In this document: positions 35,413-43,929 of the stretch, in pieces
Numbering within the stretch: the stretch's first letter is position 1
How the letters are laid out: every line of letters starts with the position of its first letter
NCBI RefSeq assembly: GCF_014197055.1
Contig: NZ_JACIEW010000007.1
Location: 62,001 to 126,000, forward strand
Length of the DNA stretch: 64,000 nucleotides
Origin: Devosia subaequoris
GTDB lineage: Bacteria > Pseudomonadota > Alphaproteobacteria > Rhizobiales > Devosiaceae
Reading direction: 5' to 3'
Made by a program: the position numbers and the translations under genes
The notes under the pieces: generated by a model
The model's input: only the letters and a program-made list of their open reading frames with translations
What the model was told of the DNA's origin: nothing
The model's database searches: none

Positions 35413-36486
35413 ATGTCCGGCCTCGATGATGTCATTGCCGCCGAAACCCGATTATCCGAAGTCGATGGGCGCAATGGGCGCCTGGTGATCTGCGGTCACA
35501 GTCTGGATGCACTGGCGGGACAGCAATCCTACGAAGCGGTGCTGACGCTGCTGCTGCCCGATGTGCTGTCTGTCTGCGAAGAGACACTGCGCGCGGAATT
35601 GGCGCAAGCAAGGCTGCGAGCCTTTCAGGAGGTGGCAAGTCTCGATACCGATCTGGTCTCCCTATCGGTCACTGAAGCGCTCCGTGCCCTTATGGCAAGG
35701 CTTCCAGACGGGGAGGATAAGTCCGTGGCTCTGTTACAGATTGCTGCACCGGCCGTCTTTGTCCCTGCTCTGATCCGAGCCAAGGCGGGACAGCAGCCGA
35801 TACCGCCCCATGCCGGTCGTGGCCATGCTGCAGACATGCTGGCCATGCTGACGGGGAACCAGCCGGGCGATGAGCAGATCCGGGCCCTCGACACCTACCT
35901 CGTGACCGTGTCCGATCACGGGCTCAATGCCTCGACCTTCACCGCCCGTGTCGTTGCCTCGACCCGGGCAGGCTATGCCTCGGCAGTGCTGGCGGCATTG
36001 GGGGCGCTCAAGGGACCGCTGCATGGCGGGGCACCAGGACCAGTGCTCGATATGCTCGACGCGGTTGGTGCGCCGGAACAGGCGGCGGGCTGGGTTGCCG
36101 CTGAGCTGGGCAAAGGAGAGCGGCTCATGGGCTTCGGGCACCGCATCTACCGGGTGCGTGACCCCAGGGCAGATGCGCTCAAATCCGCGCTCAACCGGCT
36201 CGGTGCTTCCGGTGGTATGGATGCCCATCGCCTTGCGCTGGCCGAATCCGTCGAGAGCGCGGCGCTGACAGCATTGCGGGCAGCCAAGCCGGATCGTGCG
36301 CTGGAAACCAATGTGGAATTCTTCACCGCGCTTCTGCTCGAAGCGCTCGGTTTCCCGCGCGATGCCTTTACCGGCGTGTTTGCCGCCGGTCGGATCGGCG
36401 GCTGGGTCGCCCACTCCCGTGAGCAGATCGAGACCGGTCGGCTGATCCGTCCGCAGTCGCGCTATGTCGGACCAAAGGCGGCGTGA
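35413..36486 (+). CDS. Citrate synthase / 2-methylcitrate synthase family protein
   Basis: The 357-residue protein condenses acetyl-CoA or propionyl-CoA with oxaloacetate, going by family. Catalytic histidines are in SDHGLNASTFTARV and MGFGHRIYRVRDPRA. At the third catalytic position the motif reads ETNVEFFTALL, with Glu where most citrate synthases have Asp. An AAGGAG site lies just before ATG 35413. It is divergent from the HTH-fused paralogue and shares its control region. It may be a secondary citrate synthase; the main gltA would be elsewhere. Confidence 0.85.
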   Translation: MSGLDDVIAAETRLSEVDGRNGRLVICGHSLDALAGQQSYEAVLTLLLPDVLSVCEETLRAELAQARLRAFQEVASLDTDLVSLSVTEALRALMARLPDGEDKSVALLQIAAPAVFVPALIRAKAGQQPIPPHAGRGHAADMLAMLTGNQPGDEQIRALDTYLVTVSDHGLNASTFTARVVASTRAGYASAVLAALGALKGPLHGGAPGPVLDMLDAVGAPEQAAGWVAAELGKGERLMGFGHRIYRVRDPRADALKSALNRLGASGGMDAHRLALAESVESAALTALRAAKPDRALETNVEFFTALLLEALGFPRDAFTGVFAAGRIGGWVAHSREQIETGRLIRPQSRYVGPKAA

Positions 36487-38018
36487 TCGAGCCATTCGGT
36501 GATGGCCGGTGGGTCATGTGGCCCGAGTTTATGACCACCGGAAAGAATACGGGTGGTCACCAGGGCGCCGGATTTTGCCAGCGCCTCCGCCAGCCTTTCG
36601 CCTGCCGGGCGAAAGGCGTCTTTTTCGCCCAGGATGATCAGGACTTTCGTCCCGGACAAATTGGTCTCCGGCATCTCATCCAGCACCATGACCGGCCGCA
36701 GCAGGATTGCCCGCTGGACCATCCCCGGATGCAGCAGCATGGACGCCCCGAGCAGGTTCGCGCCATTGGAATAGCCCAAAGCAACCAGTCGCTCCGGATC
36801 TAGTTGGTAAGAGCCGTGGGCTTCTTCGAAAAACGCGTCCAGCGCGCCGGATTCGAACCGGACGTCCTTCTGGTCGAAGATCGCGGGCCCCAGGGCTCGG
36901 AACCAGCGGCGCGTCCCGTCCTCGGTGCTGCGCCCGCGCAACCCCAACAGCGTGGCGTTGGGTGCCGCATTATGCGCCAGCGGCATCAGGTCGGTCTCGT
37001 CTCCGCCCGTACCGTGCAGCAAAACCAGAGTTGACCCGTCCGGTCGGCCTGGAGTGAAGAAGCGATGCTTGTAGATAAGATCGCGATAAGCAACGCGCTC
37101 TTCCTCCGGCAGGCCGAATTGGGGCAGCATTACCTTCATCGCTTCGGGATCCGGCGTGTCCGGCGGCAGGAACAGCGTCTGGCCAAGCGTCTCGATGGCT
37201 TCGTCCAGCGTGAAGCCGGGCCCATCGCTGGCCATCTCGATCAGCACATTGCCCGGTTCGCGCACATAGAGCGAGGTAAAGTAGTTGCGATCATGCAGCG
37301 TAGTGAGGCTTGAATTGCGCTTGCGCAACTCGGCTTCGACCGCCTCGACCTCGGCAGCATCAGCAGCGCGCACCGCGACGTGATCTGCGGTTCCCGCGCC
37401 CGGTGCACCTGGCCAAAAGCCGGCTGCATCGCGGATATCGATCACATCGCCGATATCGGATACCATGCGCTGGATCGGACCTTCGCTTGCGCCCTTTGCA
37501 AAGCCGAAATAGCGGCCAAGATAATCGACACTTTCCTCCTGCACGTCCGAAAGCAGGGTCACCCCGCGAATGCGCTTGATCCGGTACACGATTGGAATAT
37601 CGCCCTCCGGCATCTCCAGCGCAGCGACGTCGGCGCTGACCAGCTTGATCAAGAATCCATCGGGGTCTCGCAGTCGCAGCACCGTTTCGCCGAATTCCTG
37701 CCCCGTGCCCTCGACCTTGACCTGATGCGTCAAGGCCCGCTCCAGCCAATAGCCGATTGAGCCTTGTGGGATGGCAAGCGCGATTTCGCTGACCTGGCCG
37801 GCGCCGGCCTGTCCGGCCGAGCCGCCCTGCCAGACCAGAAAGGTCAGCAGTGAGCCCGGACTGGCGGCGAAATCGCCGTAGAAGAGATGCAGCTGGCGCG
37901 CATCCTCATAGCCGCCGGTCTGCTTGACCAGCCGGAGGCCGAGAAAGCCGATATAAAAGTCGACATTGGCCTGCACGTCGGCGGTGATCAGGGTCACATG
38001 GTGGATGCCGCTGGTCAC
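36462..38018 (-). CDS. Fusion of VOC ring-cleaving dioxygenase (MhqO-like) and carboxylesterase-like hydrolase (MhqD-like)
   Basis: GTG 38018 has a strong GGGAGGAG site five bases upstream and overlaps the mutL stop (GTGA). The 518-residue product joins two families. Residues ~1-315 are a two-repeat VOC protein (GIHHVTLITADVQANVDFY, DHVAVRAAD, NVLIEMASDGPG) with the His-His-Glu metal pattern. Residues ~320-518 are an alpha/beta hydrolase: LLHGTGGDE, nucleophile GYSNGAN, Asp in LGEKDAFRP and His in GGHKLGPHD. In Bacillus, MhqO and MhqD are separate quinone-stress proteins. Detoxification of quinones or aromatics is a likely role. It overlaps the convergent citrate synthase by 25 bases. Confidence 0.85.
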   Translation of the reverse strand: MTSGIHHVTLITADVQANVDFYIGFLGLRLVKQTGGYEDARQLHLFYGDFAASPGSLLTFLVWQGGSAGQAGAGQVSEIALAIPQGSIGYWLERALTHQVKVEGTGQEFGETVLRLRDPDGFLIKLVSADVAALEMPEGDIPIVYRIKRIRGVTLLSDVQEESVDYLGRYFGFAKGASEGPIQRMVSDIGDVIDIRDAAGFWPGAPGAGTADHVAVRAADAAEVEAVEAELRKRNSSLTTLHDRNYFTSLYVREPGNVLIEMASDGPGFTLDEAIETLGQTLFLPPDTPDPEAMKVMLPQFGLPEEERVAYRDLIYKHRFFTPGRPDGSTLVLLHGTGGDETDLMPLAHNAAPNATLLGLRGRSTEDGTRRWFRALGPAIFDQKDVRFESGALDAFFEEAHGSYQLDPERLVALGYSNGANLLGASMLLHPGMVQRAILLRPVMVLDEMPETNLSGTKVLIILGEKDAFRPAGERLAEALAKSGALVTTRILSGGHKLGPHDPPAITEWLDHAAFGPT

Positions 38019-39829
38019 CGGCTCCTCCCGAACAGGCGTTCGATATCGCCCTTTTTCAGTTCCACATAAGTGGGGCGCCCATGGATGCACTGGCCCGAAT
38101 GGGGCGTTGCTTCCATGTCGCGGAGCAGGGCGTTCATCTCGTCGACCCGCAGGCGCCGACCGGAGCGGACCGAACCGTGACAGGCCATGCGGCCGATAAT
38201 AGCCTCCATTCGCGCGGTGAGGGCGGCGGTGCTGTCCCATTCGGCCAATCCGTCGGCCAGATCGCGGACAAGGCCGGAAATATCGGGATTGCCGAGCAGT
38301 GCCGGGGTCTCGCGCACGGCAATGGCGCGGGGGCCGAAGCGGTCGAGATAGAGCCCGAACTTTTCCAGTTCGGGGGCCGCTTCCTCGAGGCGGGCACAAT
38401 CCTCCTCGGGCAATTCGACGATGACCGGGATCAATTGCGCCTGGCTGGCGACGGGGCCGGAGGCGAGCTGGGCCTTGAAGCGTTCATAGACCAGTCGTTC
38501 ATGGGCCGCGTGCTGATCGACCAGAAGCAGGCCGTCACCGTTCTGGGCGATGATGTAGTTGTCGAACATCTGTGCCCGCGCCGTGCCCAGGGGATGGTCG
38601 ACCGGTTCGGCGGCAGGTTCGAAAGCCTCCACGCGGGCACTGGGTGCGGTGAAGCCGGCAAGCTGGCCAGATTGCCGGTCGAAATTGAGCGGGGCCCGGT
38701 CGGGCTGCCAGTCGAAGCGCTGCGGCTGGTAAGCGGATGATTCCGGAGCGACCGGGGCAGGGGCCGATGGCTCGGCCATTTCCGGCGCGCTGAAGGCCCC
38801 CAGAATATCTTCAGCAACGCTGGTCGAGGCCTTGAAGCCGGCGCTGGCGAGGGCCGTGCCAATTGCCTTGATGACAGCGCCGCGCACCGCGCCCTGATCG
38901 CGAAACCTGAGCTCCGCCTTGGCGGGATGCACATTGACGTCTACTTCGGCCGGGTCGATGGCGAGATAGAGTGCCACCACTGGGAAGCGGTCGCGGAACA
39001 CGTAGTCGGCAAAGGCGGCCCGAACGGCGCCGACCAGCACCTTGTCGCGTACCGAGCGGCCATTGACGAAATAGAACTGTGACAGGGAATTGGCCCGCGT
39101 ATAGGTGGGCAGACCTGCCATGCCGGCCACCACGATACCATGCCGGGCGGTGGCGAGGGTAACCGCGTTCTCGACGAAATCGGCGCCCATCACCTGGCCC
39201 AGCCGACCTCCGAGCGCACCTTCCCCGGTGACTGCGGGCCAGTTCGAGGCCGTCCGGTCCGAGCCTTCGAGCACGAAATGCACCGCCGGATTGGCCATCG
39301 CCAGGCGCTTGATCACATCGGTGATGGCGGCGGTTTCCGAGCGGGCGCTCTTGAGGAATTTCCGCCGCGCCGGGATCTGGGCGAAGAGATCCTTGACCTC
39401 GATGACTGTGCCCCGGTTCATCGCCTGCGGCATGGGGCCGCTGCGCCGGCCATTGTCGACCACCAGCACGAGACCCGATTCCGCCTCGGCAGTGCGCGAG
39501 GCGACCGAAAGGCGGGCGACCGAGCCGATGGAGGCCAGCGCCTCGCCGCGAAAGCCCAGGGTGCGGATATCGTCGAGATCATCGGCACCGAGCTTGGAGG
39601 TGGCGTGACGTTCCACCGAAAGCAGCAGATCATCCCGGTCCATGCCGTGTCCATCATCGGCAATGCGGATCAGGTCCATGCCGCCATTGGCGGTGGTGAT
39701 GGTGATGCGCCGGGCCCCCGCATCGATGGAATTTTCCACCAGTTCCTTGACCACGCTCGATGGCCGCTCGACCACCTCGCCGGCGGCAATGCGATTGATC
39801 AGGTCTTCAGGCAGCTGGCGGATGGGCAA
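38015..39829 (-). CDS. mutL: DNA mismatch repair protein MutL
   Basis: MutL links MutS mismatch recognition to strand excision. The GHKL ATPase motifs are present: VVKELVENSIDAGA, IADDGHGM and GFRGEALASIGSV. The C-terminal domain carries DQHAAHERLVYE at about residue 438, which fits the DQHA(x)2E(x)4E endonuclease motif, and a CIHGRP motif near the end. This suggests an intrinsic nicking MutL, as in bacteria without MutH. The start is TTG 39829 (LPIRQLPEDLINRIAAGEVVER), with AGGAG eight bases upstream (604 residues). Confidence 0.95.
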   Translation of the reverse strand: MPIRQLPEDLINRIAAGEVVERPSSVVKELVENSIDAGARRITITTANGGMDLIRIADDGHGMDRDDLLLSVERHATSKLGADDLDDIRTLGFRGEALASIGSVARLSVASRTAEAESGLVLVVDNGRRSGPMPQAMNRGTVIEVKDLFAQIPARRKFLKSARSETAAITDVIKRLAMANPAVHFVLEGSDRTASNWPAVTGEGALGGRLGQVMGADFVENAVTLATARHGIVVAGMAGLPTYTRANSLSQFYFVNGRSVRDKVLVGAVRAAFADYVFRDRFPVVALYLAIDPAEVDVNVHPAKAELRFRDQGAVRGAVIKAIGTALASAGFKASTSVAEDILGAFSAPEMAEPSAPAPVAPESSAYQPQRFDWQPDRAPLNFDRQSGQLAGFTAPSARVEAFEPAAEPVDHPLGTARAQMFDNYIIAQNGDGLLLVDQHAAHERLVYERFKAQLASGPVASQAQLIPVIVELPEEDCARLEEAAPELEKFGLYLDRFGPRAIAVRETPALLGNPDISGLVRDLADGLAEWDSTAALTARMEAIIGRMACHGSVRSGRRLRVDEMNALLRDMEATPHSGQCIHGRPTYVELKKGDIERLFGRSR

Positions 39830-40518
39830 GGGCGAATCTCCTTGCCCCCAATATAGGGCGGGGCCCGGCGCTTTCCGACCCGCCCGGCACGTTGTGCCCA
39901 TGCCATTTCGCCGCCCTCTGGCATGGTGGCATGGCGCATCGAATTTTACCCTCTCGCACTAACGGGCGCGCTGAAGCCCCGGCAGGCCCTTGCGGCTTCC
40001 GTTGAAACTGGACGTATCCCGAGGCGCGTGCGTCTCAGTAAAACTAGATAAATAGAGACGTCGCCGCCTCGGGATACCGGGTTTCTCCTGCGTGCCGTGG
40101 TCCCTTTTGATCGCTCGTCGCAAGGCGCCCGGCCGGCAAGCAGGTGCTGGAGCGACCCAGCACCCAACCGGCTCCCCCCGCAAAAGTTCGCTGCAGTCCG
40201 TCCGCCGCGGGAGTGATGGGAAGAGGATAAGGGAGGTTGAGGGGGGGGATTATTTTATGGGCGGCGGGTAAAGACCCCAAATCGGGACTAAAACCCGACC
40301 TCGCGGGGAATGTAATTGGACGTTGAACCTTGGGAACAATTGAGTGGCGCTATCACGCTGCGGAGTCCGCTGCGCGGTAGCGGCCAATGGCGCAACGATA
40401 CGCGCCGACTATCCGTCAAAATAAATGTCTTTCGACGCGCAGACGGAGCGGATCGCTTAATTTATGCGCTTATAATTTACCTTTGACTGTTAACTTGCTC
40501 CATCTAACAGGTCGGGGC
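39830..40518. other. Long non-coding region between mutL and the TadG-like gene
   Basis: About 690 bases separate these divergent genes. The first half holds three hairpins (39973-40164). The second half has a purine-rich tract ending in a run of eight G residues near 40240 and then AT-richer DNA leading into the TadG-like gene. Overlapping short frames in 39946-40280 share no codon-level signs of selection that I can see. I favour structural RNA or repeat DNA over coding sequence. Confidence 0.45.
39973..40164. ncRNA. Three-hairpin element, candidate structured RNA or repeat
   Basis: Hairpin 1 pairs GAAGCC (39973-39978) with GGCTTC (39994-39999). Hairpin 2 pairs 13 bases at 40014-40026 perfectly with 40065-40077, encloses a second 6-bp stem (CGTCTC 40031-40036 with GAGACG 40055-40060) and has an AT-rich 18-base loop. 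Hairpin 3 pairs GGTGCTGG (40143-40150) with CCAGCACC (40157-40164). Strand is undetermined. No known RNA family was recognised. Confidence 0.45.
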
Positions 40519-41976
40519 ATGACAGTGCGGATCTTCAAAAGGTTCTGGCGAGACCAGCGGGGAGTATTTGCAGTCGTCTTCGCGATCATGGCCATTCCAG
40601 TCATTGCCTTGGCGGGGGCGATGGTGGATTACACCATGTGGTTGTCTGCCAGCACCTCTGCGCAGGGGGCAGCTGATGCTGCGGCACTTGCGGCGGCCAG
40701 CTCGAAAGCCGGTTCAGACCGAGAGGTGCATGATATCGCCAGCAAGGTGGTTGCACCTCGTGTCCAGCAGTGGCCGGGAGTTGAACTTGGATCGGCCACA
40801 TTTGACAGAACTACCCAAGAAGTAAAGGTCAGGATTTCTGGCTCTATCCCCACCTACTTTGTCACGTTGGTGGGCGTGGATTCGTTGCAGATAAATGTAG
40901 TCTCGCAGGCAGTGCGAGCCGCAGATGGTTTTCTAGAAGTGGCGCTCGTTCTGGACAACACGTGGTCGATGTCGTCTGGAGACGGCAACGGTATCAGCAA
41001 GATCCAATCACTGAAGAGCGCGGCGAACAACTTGCTGACGCTCCTTTTCCAAGGTGCTGTAGAAAATGTGCGCGTCGGCCTCGTTCCCTACGCGGAATAC
41101 GTCAATGTCGGCCTCCACAATCGCAACCAGCCCTGGTTGAATGTCCCTGCAGACACCTCGTCGACCTCACCCCGTACCTGCGAGACGCGTACAACGCGCA
41201 GTAGTTGTACGCGGGGAGAGTCAAGAACCTGTACTAGAACTGTAGATGGCGTAACGGAAACCTACGACTGCACTCCTTACAACTGTAACACCTATGAGGT
41301 GCCGCCATACGAAGTTTGCTGGGGTGGCGGTACAACTACGAGGACTTGGCATGGCTGTGTGTTATCTCGTACCCCCGGGACCCTAAGGCTCTCGGACCTT
41401 GAACCGCAAACTCCCTACGTCGGCATATCCAGTACAAGTCGACAATGCATGACACAGATCGTGCCTCTCACCTCTGACGAGCAAGCGCTGAGATCGGCAA
41501 TTGAAGGCATGGAGGTCAATGTCGGCTCCTATCGGCCCCAGACGTATATTCCCGCCGGCATGGTTTGGGGGGTCAATGTATTGTCGCCCACTGATCCGTT
41601 CTCCGAGGGAGAGGCATATGATCCAGGTAACGCGAAGCCGCGCAAGGCCATCGTTCTCATGACCGATGGTGACAATACCCTTCGATACTATTCGTCCGAC
41701 GGCAGACATGTTAATTTCAGCAGCAATACAGAGACTGCAAATACTCAAAAGGCTCAGACGGACCGGGAGACAAATGCCATCTGCTCATACGCCAAGGAGA
41801 ATGCAATCGAAGTATTCTCTGTCACCTTCGGAGATCTTTTACCAGACTCCGCTCGAATGCTCCTGTCTTGTGCCAGCTCTTCCGATCACTACTTCACCGC
41901 TAGAAATTCTGCGGAGCTGAGTGAAGCATTTGAGGCAATCGCAGATCGCTTGAGCGTTGTTCGGGTCACGCGGTAA
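40519..41976 (+). CDS. TadG-like pilus assembly protein with von Willebrand factor A domain
   Basis: ATG 40519 gives 485 residues. An N-terminal membrane segment (FAVVFAIMAIPVIALAGAMVDYT, residues ~17-39) after WRDQRG is the TadE/TadG signature. A vWA domain begins near residue 137 with VALVLDNTWSMS, where the MIDAS loop reads D-x-T-x-S and has Trp in place of the usual Gly. A Cys/Thr/Arg-rich insert of about 70 residues (~215-285) could be disulfide-bonded. No other tad/cpa gene is nearby. Codon use is visibly less GC-biased than in neighbouring genes, which suggests transfer. Confidence 0.82.
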   Translation: MTVRIFKRFWRDQRGVFAVVFAIMAIPVIALAGAMVDYTMWLSASTSAQGAADAAALAAASSKAGSDREVHDIASKVVAPRVQQWPGVELGSATFDRTTQEVKVRISGSIPTYFVTLVGVDSLQINVVSQAVRAADGFLEVALVLDNTWSMSSGDGNGISKIQSLKSAANNLLTLLFQGAVENVRVGLVPYAEYVNVGLHNRNQPWLNVPADTSSTSPRTCETRTTRSSCTRGESRTCTRTVDGVTETYDCTPYNCNTYEVPPYEVCWGGGTTTRTWHGCVLSRTPGTLRLSDLEPQTPYVGISSTSRQCMTQIVPLTSDEQALRSAIEGMEVNVGSYRPQTYIPAGMVWGVNVLSPTDPFSEGEAYDPGNAKPRKAIVLMTDGDNTLRYYSSDGRHVNFSSNTETANTQKAQTDRETNAICSYAKENAIEVFSVTFGDLLPDSARMLLSCASSSDHYFTARNSAELSEAFEAIADRLSVVRVTR

Positions 41977-42155
41977 CACTTATCCACCCTTTCGAGGTTT
42001 GTCGCACGCGGACCTGCGTTGGTAGGGCGGCGGTGTTCATCTGGTCGAAGCTCCCGACGCCAGCCCACTCCCCGCCACAAGTCAGTCTGAGACCACCGCC
42101 TGACAAGCCCTCAGCAACATTGACCTCGTCAGTCTTCCGAGTTCACTTAGTCGCC

Positions 42156-43859
42156 ATGTCCAGTGCTGAATCCCGCCCGCCAAAGGATTGGGTCCAAAGG
42201 GCAAATGCCCTTTGGGATGCGGTGGCCTATCATCTCTCGCCACCGGGCCTCTTGGTTGGTTCGATCTTCTTTGCGCTCTCGCTCACGCCCTCCCTTTTGC
42301 CACGCACGGAGACGGTGCAGGGCATACTTTCGGGATGCTGTTTTGCCATCGGCTATGGCTTCGGCAATCTGGCGCACTGGTTCTGGGGTTACCTCGGCCT
42401 CAAGGTCCCGCCGGGGCGCGTGACGCGCGCGCTGGGGCTCCTGGTCGGACTGGTCTGCTTGGGGCTGGTGCTGGTGGCGCTGTGGTATTCCAATACATGG
42501 CAGAACTCGGTGCGCGCGGTGATGAACATGCCGCCGGTGGAGGAAAACCAGCCCCTTCAGATAGCGACCTTTGCCATACCGATTGCCGCAACCATTCTGA
42601 TTTTGGGCAAGCTGCTGGTGACCGTGATCCGGCTGATCTGGCACTGGTTGCTGCCGCATATGCCGCGCCGGGCTGCCTTTGTGGTGGCAACAACGCTGGT
42701 GGCGCTGCTGATCAGCATCCTGGTCAACAATCTCTTCCTGCGCGCGGCGCTGCGGGCGGCCGACAATTTTTATGAACGGCTCGACGCGCTGGTGCAGACA
42801 GAGGCCGAGGCGCCGGCGCAATGGTTCCAGACCGGCAGCGCCGAATCCTTGATCGAATGGGAGACAATCGGACGGGACTCCCGCGTTTATGTAAAATCCG
42901 GTCCTGACGCCGCCGAGATCGAGGCCATGACCGGCAAGCCGGCGCTGCAGCCGCTGCGGACCTATGTCGGCCTGCGGTCGGCGCCGACGGTGATGGAACG
43001 CGCCCAGCTCGCCCTGGCCGAACTGGTGCGTATTGGCGCTTTCGAACGCTCGGTGCTGGTGCTGGCGATGCCGGTGGGCACCGGCTGGGTCGACCCGGCG
43101 GCCATCGACACGCTCGAATATCTCCATGGGGGCGATGTGGCGAGCGTGGCGGTGCAATACTCCTATCTCACCAGCGTGCTTTCGCTCTTTATCGAGCCCG
43201 AACTGGGCACCGAAACCGCCCAGGCGCTGTTCAACACGGTCTATGACTATTGGACGCAATTGCCGCGCGATGACCGGCCGCGCCTCTATTTGCATGGATT
43301 GAGCCTGGGGGCGCTGGCCTCGCAGAATTCCACGACCGTCTATGATGTTCTGGCCGACCCATTCGATGGAGCGCTTTGGGCCGGTCCGCCCTTTTCCAGC
43401 CCGATCTGGTCGCGCATGACCGAGAGCCGGCTGCCGGGATCGCCCGCCTGGCTGCCCCGTTTCGGCAATTCCTCGGCGGTGCGTTTCATGAACCAGACGG
43501 GCGCGAAGGGGTGGGAGGGCCTGGCCTGGGGGCCAATGCGCATTGTTTTCCTGCAATATGCCAGTGACCCGATCGTATTCTTTTCTTTCGATGCCGACTG
43601 GCAGCGCCCGGACTGGTTCAACGCACCACGCGGCCCCGATGTGTCCCCCGCGCTCAACTGGTATCCGGTGATCACCTTCCTGCAACTGGCCCTCGATGCG
43701 GCACTGGCGCAAACCCCGCCGGTGGGGCATGGCCATGTCTACGCGCCCGCGGACTATATTGACGCCTGGGTGGCGGTAACGCAGCCCGAGGGTTGGACCG
43801 AGCGCGAGCTGGAGGCGCTGAAGGCGGCCATTGATCCCGATAGATACGCGCCGTTCTGA
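42156..43859 (+). CDS. Membrane-anchored alpha/beta-hydrolase family protein
   Basis: ATG 42156 gives 567 residues. The N-terminal ~220 residues contain about four to six membrane segments, and the C-terminal ~330 form a soluble domain with the nucleophile elbow YLHGLSLGALAS. This layout matches the alpha/beta-hydrolase 9 family (Abhydrolase_9 with its N-terminal domain), whose substrate is unknown. GTGWVDPAAIDTLEYLHGGDVASVAVQYSYL is a recognisable family stretch when taken in pieces. It stands alone between the TadG-like gene and an EamA transporter. Confidence 0.8.
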   Translation: MSSAESRPPKDWVQRANALWDAVAYHLSPPGLLVGSIFFALSLTPSLLPRTETVQGILSGCCFAIGYGFGNLAHWFWGYLGLKVPPGRVTRALGLLVGLVCLGLVLVALWYSNTWQNSVRAVMNMPPVEENQPLQIATFAIPIAATILILGKLLVTVIRLIWHWLLPHMPRRAAFVVATTLVALLISILVNNLFLRAALRAADNFYERLDALVQTEAEAPAQWFQTGSAESLIEWETIGRDSRVYVKSGPDAAEIEAMTGKPALQPLRTYVGLRSAPTVMERAQLALAELVRIGAFERSVLVLAMPVGTGWVDPAAIDTLEYLHGGDVASVAVQYSYLTSVLSLFIEPELGTETAQALFNTVYDYWTQLPRDDRPRLYLHGLSLGALASQNSTTVYDVLADPFDGALWAGPPFSSPIWSRMTESRLPGSPAWLPRFGNSSAVRFMNQTGAKGWEGLAWGPMRIVFLQYASDPIVFFSFDADWQRPDWFNAPRGPDVSPALNWYPVITFLQLALDAALAQTPPVGHGHVYAPADYIDAWVAVTQPEGWTERELEALKAAIDPDRYAPF

Positions 43860-43929
43860 GCATGCGCACCGCAGCAAATCTGCAAGACTGGCCACCAGCT
43901 GACGCTTATTGTGGGACCGGGGGTGACGG

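Noticed and set aside
39946..40280. Several short minus-strand open frames between mutL and the TadG-like gene
   Set aside because: They overlap each other in different frames and coincide with perfect hairpins, so structure rather than coding explains the sequence.
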